Source: Hypericum androsaemum
Taxonomy: Eukaryota; Streptophyta; Magnoliopsida; Malpighiales; Hypericaceae
DNA: 64,000 nt
NCBI GenBank assembly: GCA_963995505.1
Contig: OZ023198.1
Coordinates: forward strand, 12,205,141-12,269,140
Direction of reading: 5' to 3'
Positions 60,351-64,000 of the stretch are shown here, in pieces; positions within the stretch are counted from its first letter, which is position 1; each line of letters starts with the position of its first letter. The notes beneath the pieces were generated by a model, which saw nothing but the letters and a program-made list of their open reading frames with translations, was not told the DNA's origin and did no database searches. Position numbers and translations under genes: made by a program.

Positions 60351-60977
60351 TCCAATTGGTTTTCCTTGCACATTTTGTAATCTTATCATCAACATCTCCC
60401 TCCCATCAAAAAATAATGCTCGCATTTATTATCCAACTCTTAATATCCTCCGTCATCGAACTTCCACTGCCAATTTGGGCCTGTGGTGTGTTTTTGCCCC
60501 TTTAGGCTCTGGGCTTTATGATCCGGCCCAACCCAGCCAAGCAACAGTTTTGGAATGTTTTCTTAAATTTCCAGATAATTTAATCGATTACCCAATTGTT
60601 TGATCTTCTTAGATGATGTGCTTTTTTTAATTTCACTGCGTCCTTTTCCATATGCGTGTTTTATCACGTTTAGTTTACTCCTTTTAAATACTATATTTTT
60701 ACACAGAAAAATAATAGTGTGTCAGTGGGTAAAATTTATATTTTGGAAAAAAGTTAAAAAAGAGTGTCGGTGGATGCAAATTGGAAGAATCTTTCGCCCA
60801 CTTCCAACCTGGGCCCCACTGGGACGCGCATTATTGACTACCTGCTTACTTTCGGACAAAACCAATCTAGTCTCTCTATCTTTGTAAGAGGAACTCACAA
60901 GAAAAGAGAGAGAGAAGAACTATTGCAGATCTCAATTTCAAGTGATTTGTTGGAATCGGTTGCTTTCGAGATCCCAG
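60351..60977. other. NLR copy 2 upstream region and leader exon
   Basis: Conserved with 4273-4907. The candidate W-box is at 60834-60839. The leader exon ends at 60977 before GTGATG. No other gene. Confidence 0.5.
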
Positions 60978-61271
60978 GTGATGTTGTTAACTCTGTCTCT
61001 ATGCTTCTTGCTAAGTGGGTTTTCTTTCCTTTTTTCTTATCGAAGGAGAGATCAAACAAGTGGCCCCTCTTGCAGATTTAATAATAATAATATTATTCTA
61101 ATCCTTCGATTGATTACCCACTTAATTAGTAGCTTCTAATATTATTCTAATCATGAGAGATCTTTGGTTATAATATTATTCAAGTGATTTGTATATTGTT
61201 CCGATTGACTCCAATATTGTTGCTTTCGTAATCCTGACATTCCTGTGAGGATGCTATGTAGGAGAGACCCG

Positions 61272-64000
61272 ATGGCTGCTGCATTGGTTGGGGGAGCATT
61301 CCTCTCTGGTGCCCTCCAGGTTCTGTTCGATAGATTGGCCCCTAAGGCAACCATTTGGGACTTGTTCAAGACCCCAAACTCCAACAGCAAGAAGCTGCTC
61401 AAGGAGCTGAAGAGAACCCTCCTCTGTTTTAGCATGCTGCTGGATGACGCCGAGAAGAAGGAGATCACCAAACCTAATGTTAAAGCGTGGTTGGATGAGC
61501 TCAAGGATACTGTCTATGATGCCGATGACTTGCTTGCTGAGATTGCTTATGACATTCATAATGCTACAGCTGTCGAATCTGCTTCTGCTGATGGTCAGCC
61601 AAGAAGGCCTTTGGCTTCCCTTGATGATCTGTCTTGGGAAGGAACCAAATTCCAAGAGAAGTTGGAGCAGATCCTTGACAGACTTGCTGAACTGAAGGAA
61701 GAAAAGGATATCCTGCGCTTGGAGGAGACTAGCCAAGTGGACGTCTCTAACTTACCTTTGGAAAGAGGAACTACTTCACTGGTTGACGAATCTGAGGTGC
61801 ATGGCCGCGAAGCTGATAAAGTAGATATTACTAGATTTTTGATGTCCAAAGAAACAAATGGCACTGATGGCTTGGGGGTGATTGCTATTGTGGGTATGGG
61901 CGGGCTGGGGAAAACCACTCTTGCTCAGCTTGTCTATGCGCAGAAGGAAGTATCGAAACACTTTAAACACAAAGCTTGGGTCTGTGTTTCAGAAGAAACC
62001 AAAGTTTTCTCGGTAACAAGAAATATCCTTGAAGTATTTGCTCCTGAAGTTTCAAGTCTTGGTTCATTGTCTCCAGATCAACTTCAGACAAAGCTGAAGG
62101 ATGCTTTAACTGAGAAGAGATTTTTGCTTGTTCTTGATGATGTTTGGGACGAAAGATCGGAGTGGTGGAAGGATTTACTGAATCCTTTGAAACATGGATT
62201 GCAGGGTAGTAGGATCATTGTAACTACACGGAACACTCAAGTGGCATCCTTCGCATCCACTGTTCCATATTATCCTTTGAAGGAGTTAACTGAAGATCAA
62301 TGCTGGTTAGTATTTGAAAGATGCGCTTTTAAAGGTGAAGATTCAAGTGCTTATCCGGATCTGGTAGCAATCGGAAGGAAAATAGTTGCAAAATGCAGAG
62401 GGTTGCCTCTGGCCGCAAACGCTCTAGGAAGTCTCTTGAGTGACAAAAGGGACGCAACCGAATGGGAGTGGATAATGGAAAGTGAGATGTGGAATCTGGA
62501 AGATCGTCGTATTCTTCCTGCATTGAGGTTGAGCTACCATTATCTTTCATCAAGTCTCAAAAGATGCTTTGTTTATTGTGCATTATTTCCGAAGGACTAT
62601 GAATTCGAAATTGATGAATTGGTCAGATTGTGGATGGCGGCTGGTCTTTTGGATTCTCATAAAACAAAAAGGCCGATGGAAGAAATTGGGGTTGATTGCT
62701 TTAAAGCTCTCTTTTCGAGATCGTTCTTCCAAAAATCAAGTGCGAATTCCTCGCGCTTCGTCATGCATGATCTCATTCATGATCTGGCTAAATTAGTAGC
62801 CGGAGATTTTTACCACCAGATGGAAGATGATAATGAATGGATGCTGCCAGAAAAGACTCATCATTTGTCATATCTATCAACTTATTATAATACCTCGCAA
62901 AAATTTGCAGGCATTTATCAGAGCAAGTCACTGCGGTCATTTTTACCCATACGTTCATCCATTTGGCACGGGGATGAATATATGGCTAGTGATGTCGTCG
63001 AGCATTTATTTGGGGCATCTAAACGCCTCCGGATACTGTCTCTCTCCAACTACGTCAACATAAAGGAAATTCCTGAATCTATTGGAAACTTGAAGCTTTT
63101 GCGGTATCTGGATCTTTCGAGGACAATCATCAGAAGATTGCCTGATGTTGTTTGCAAACTGTGTAATCTGGAGACTCTATGGCTAGAAGATTGCAAGAAG
63201 CTAGAGGAGGTACCTGATTCAATTGTTGACTTGAAGTGCTTGCATTTCTTGAATCTTGCTGGAACAGCTATCAATAAATTGCCAATTAATCTGTGCAATC
63301 TTGTGAACCTATGCTTCCTTGACATTAGTGGGACAAAGTTGAAAGAGATGCCTCCAAAGCTGGGCAATCTAAGAAGGCTTCAGAAGTTGACAGATTTCGT
63401 TGTTAAGGAAGGGAGTTCCTACAGCTCCATCGAAGAGTTGAAAGAGCTCTCAAAGTTGAAGGGAGAGCTCCGTATTTGGAACCTTCAAAACGTTGTGCAT
63501 GTACAGGGTGCTTCGGGAAGCAATTTGAAAGGGAAAAAGAATCTCAAAGATTTGGAGTTGAACTGGGAAGGTGATGACGCTGATGATTCACAGCATGAGC
63601 TAAAAGTACTGGAAGGGCTTGAACCTCCTTGTACGCTAGAGCATCTTACTGTGAGGGGTTACAGGAGCACCAAGTTCCCAGATTGGGTTGGCCACCCCTT
63701 GTTCTTGAATCTAGTTTCTTTGAGAATTAAAGGGTGCAAAAACTGTTATGAAATGCCACCGCTTGGACATATGGAGTCGCTTAAACAACTCTATATTTCT
63801 GAATGCAATGGCATTGTGTTTGTCGGCCTTAGTTTTTATGGTAGTCCCCTTCCTGCAACAGATAGGCCTCCGTTTAAATCCCTTGAAGTTCTGCATTTTG
63901 AAGGGATGCCCGAGTGGGTAACATGGGAGCGATATGATGGTGCTTTTCCTGATCTTCAAGAACTCCATCTATCAAACTGCCCCAAACTTACGAATGCCTT
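61272..64000 (+). CDS. CC-NBS-LRR disease resistance protein, copy 2 (partial at window edge)
   Basis: Starts MAAALVGGAFLSGALQ after the leader intron acceptor at 61261. The frame is open for 909 codons to the window end, with no net indel against copy 1, so residue numbers correspond. P-loop GMGGLGKTT, LLVLDDVWD, GSRIIVTTR, GLPL, CFVYCALFPKDYEF and MHD are all intact. LRRs run to the edge. Divergence from copy 1 is uneven: high in the region after the P-loop, almost nil from 62608 to 63118. The 3' end is outside the window. Confidence 0.95.
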   Translation, partial: MAAALVGGAFLSGALQVLFDRLAPKATIWDLFKTPNSNSKKLLKELKRTLLCFSMLLDDAEKKEITKPNVKAWLDELKDTVYDADDLLAEIAYDIHNATAVESASADGQPRRPLASLDDLSWEGTKFQEKLEQILDRLAELKEEKDILRLEETSQVDVSNLPLERGTTSLVDESEVHGREADKVDITRFLMSKETNGTDGLGVIAIVGMGGLGKTTLAQLVYAQKEVSKHFKHKAWVCVSEETKVFSVTRNILEVFAPEVSSLGSLSPDQLQTKLKDALTEKRFLLVLDDVWDERSEWWKDLLNPLKHGLQGSRIIVTTRNTQVASFASTVPYYPLKELTEDQCWLVFERCAFKGEDSSAYPDLVAIGRKIVAKCRGLPLAANALGSLLSDKRDATEWEWIMESEMWNLEDRRILPALRLSYHYLSSSLKRCFVYCALFPKDYEFEIDELVRLWMAAGLLDSHKTKRPMEEIGVDCFKALFSRSFFQKSSANSSRFVMHDLIHDLAKLVAGDFYHQMEDDNEWMLPEKTHHLSYLSTYYNTSQKFAGIYQSKSLRSFLPIRSSIWHGDEYMASDVVEHLFGASKRLRILSLSNYVNIKEIPESIGNLKLLRYLDLSRTIIRRLPDVVCKLCNLETLWLEDCKKLEEVPDSIVDLKCLHFLNLAGTAINKLPINLCNLVNLCFLDISGTKLKEMPPKLGNLRRLQKLTDFVVKEGSSYSSIEELKELSKLKGELRIWNLQNVVHVQGASGSNLKGKKNLKDLELNWEGDDADDSQHELKVLEGLEPPCTLEHLTVRGYRSTKFPDWVGHPLFLNLVSLRIKGCKNCYEMPPLGHMESLKQLYISECNGIVFVGLSFYGSPLPATDRPPFKSLEVLHFEGMPEWVTWERYDGAFPDLQELHLSNCPKLTNA

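Larger units (their letters stand above)
54270..64000 (+). repeat. Duplication unit N2 (runs off the window)
   Basis: Direct repeat of 130-8212. The first about 140 bp (54270-54410) match 130-260, then a 2.5-kb insertion, then continuation from about 56937. The NLR part is in exact register with copy 1 (offset 55788 from start codon to window end). Confidence 0.9.

Overview
The window is nuclear DNA of a eudicot plant. The evidence is GT-AG introns, a CC-NBS-LRR resistance gene pair, Ty1/copia retrotransposons, many MITE-like elements, a plant-type telomere-like motif, a miR157 locus and a DUF599 membrane-protein gene. Nothing here fixes the species. Gene density is low, and most of the window is duplicated or transposon-derived.

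Layout. (1) About 130-9530 is duplication unit N1: a truncated two-exon gene resembling mitochondrial ribosomal protein mS35, a decayed 26S proteasome RPN1 pseudogene, and an intact 1348-residue CC-NBS-LRR gene. (2) About 9695-18126 is block A: a small arginine-rich protein gene and a broken copy of a small secreted-peptide gene, invaded by a composite non-autonomous element (with a solo LTR inside it) and a LINE reverse-transcriptase fragment. (3) 18131-20117 is a truncated LTR element with a canonical Met-tRNA primer site. (4) About 20118-40226 is block B, a second copy of block A. It carries two defective copia elements in the same orientation (20706-27126, target repeat CCACT; 29368-35802, target repeat GTATT), a MITE, a LINE-like insertion and a solo LTR. 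Block B keeps the readable copy of the peptide gene. (5) About 40227-54270 is largely single-copy: a GGATC-rich TIR element, a MIR157 locus, a DUF599 gene on the minus strand with a one-base frameshift, a foldback element, a third short fragment of block A, a MITE with an internal minisatellite, and a U6 snRNA pseudogene. (6) About 54270-64000 is unit N2, a direct repeat of N1 spaced about 55.8 kb away. It has a 2.5-kb insertion, an extra remnant of an NLR 5' end, and a second NLR gene open to the window edge.

Because A/B and N1/N2 are paired copies, each serves as the empty-site control for insertions in the other. That lets several mobile elements be delimited to the base. The most interesting signals are: a MIR157 hairpin with a perfect mature sequence but most of the star strand missing; a spliced small secreted Pro-rich peptide gene whose second exon differs between copies only at synonymous sites; a related 22-24 bp minisatellite motif inside several otherwise different non-autonomous elements; and a mosaic divergence pattern between the two NLR genes that suggests gene conversion.
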